Assembly (NCBI RefSeq): GCF_027579695.1
Contig: NC_083589.1
Location: 35,209,335 to 35,273,334, forward strand
Reading direction: 5' to 3'
DNA: 64,000 nt
Source: Neoarius graeffei
Taxonomy: Eukaryota > Chordata > Actinopteri > Siluriformes > Ariidae
In this document: positions 63,399 to 64,000 of the stretch, piece after piece
Position numbering within the stretch: position 1 is the first letter of the stretch
How the letters are laid out: every line of letters begins with the position of its first letter
Translations under genes and position numbers: made by a program
Notes under the pieces: generated by a model
The model's input: the letters and a program-made list of their open reading frames with translations, nothing else
Database searches by the model: none
Told to the model about the DNA's origin: nothing

Positions 63399-64000
63399 GG
63401 GCCCGTTTACACGAGGACGCTGTCGGGTAAAAACGACTAAATATTTTATCGGAAGTGCCTTTCGTCTACACGGGGATGGCGTTTCCGAGGCTGAAAAACG
63501 GAAAAAATTGAAAACACCTTCCAGAGTGGATAAGTTAAAAACAGCCCCCGTTGCATATCCGTCTAAACTACCCAATACGCGAAACTCTGCTCGGATCTGC
63601 TCATGTCGGGTACGCGTTTACGTCATACATATGTCATATACTGTACATGCCAGCCCGGGAAGTAAGACAGTAAGAGCATGTCTGATTACATCGATCCAAC
63701 GGACCTTCAAGCTGCTCTGGCAGCTTTAATAAACGTCCAGGAGTCCTTCGAACATCTATACCGAATCTGCACATATACCGTTAATGAACAGAGGCGGGTA
63801 TAGTATGCTCTTACTTTTTTACTTACTTTCTTACTTACCATAGCCAGAGTAGTCAAAGTTTTTGCGGCGCAGATCAGACAAGACGGAAGATGTCACGCAT
63901 GCGTGCAGACATAGCGGAGGTCTTTCACAGCACCACCTAGCCGCCTGGCATGCACATCCAATTGAATTCCACACATTTATGCGTCACCGTATAGACGCAG
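63399..64000. mobile_element. Harbinger-like MITE, left part (runs off the window)
   Basis: Begins GGGCCCGTTTACACGAGGAC after TTA, in the style of the other TTA/TAA-flanked MITEs here. The right end is beyond 64000, so the duplication cannot be tested. Confidence 0.45.

Overview
This window is teleost fish genomic DNA. The evidence is vertebrate split genes with canonical GT-AG introns, many Tc1 transposons of the Sleeping Beauty type, V-SINEs of the DANA/Mermaid type, fish-type LINEs, and hAT and PIF/Harbinger MITEs. A catfish-like otophysan is my best guess, with low confidence. There is no prokaryotic content, and I recognise no LTR retroelement or other virus-like element.

Three host genes are supported exon by exon. 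(1) parp11, plus strand, 15595-34200, has seven coding exons encoding a WWE domain and a mono-ADP-ribosyltransferase domain. (2) A tandem, more diverged parp11 paralogue lies at 43791-51713, plus strand, with seven exons and identical intron phases. (3) The last three coding exons of pyroxd1 lie on the minus strand (63000 down to 55395), tail to tail with the parp11 paralogue; its upstream exons lie beyond the window.

Layout. 1-14.9 kb is intergenic and almost entirely nested DNA transposons: a hAT end, a Tc1 fragment, a gutted hAT at 4-7 kb, a Tc1/SINE/Harbinger nest at 8-9.6 kb and a multi-layer mosaic at 10.4-14.7 kb. A GC-rich stretch with an ETS-type site at about 15.0-15.15 kb is a candidate parp11 promoter. 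The large parp11 introns hold a Tc1 interrupted by a complete-looking 2,337-bp hAT with a 693-codon transposase, a LINE split by a hAT MITE, a second Tc1 family, and a Tc1 with an unbroken 340-codon transposase. The space between the paralogues (34.2-43.8 kb) holds SINEs, a Tc1 carrying a 949-bp tandem duplication, and an element with the first exons of a THAP gene and a P2X7-like gene. The paralogue's intron 4 holds another Tc1 with an open 340-codon transposase, nested in an older one. The last pyroxd1 intron holds further nested MITEs, an inverted repeat and a Tc1 one stop short of open.

The notable biology is the tandem mono-ART pair, three elements whose transposases look whole or nearly so, nesting three to four levels deep with readable target-site duplications, and a recurring class of short non-autonomous elements that each keep one lone amino-terminal exon of a larger transposon gene.
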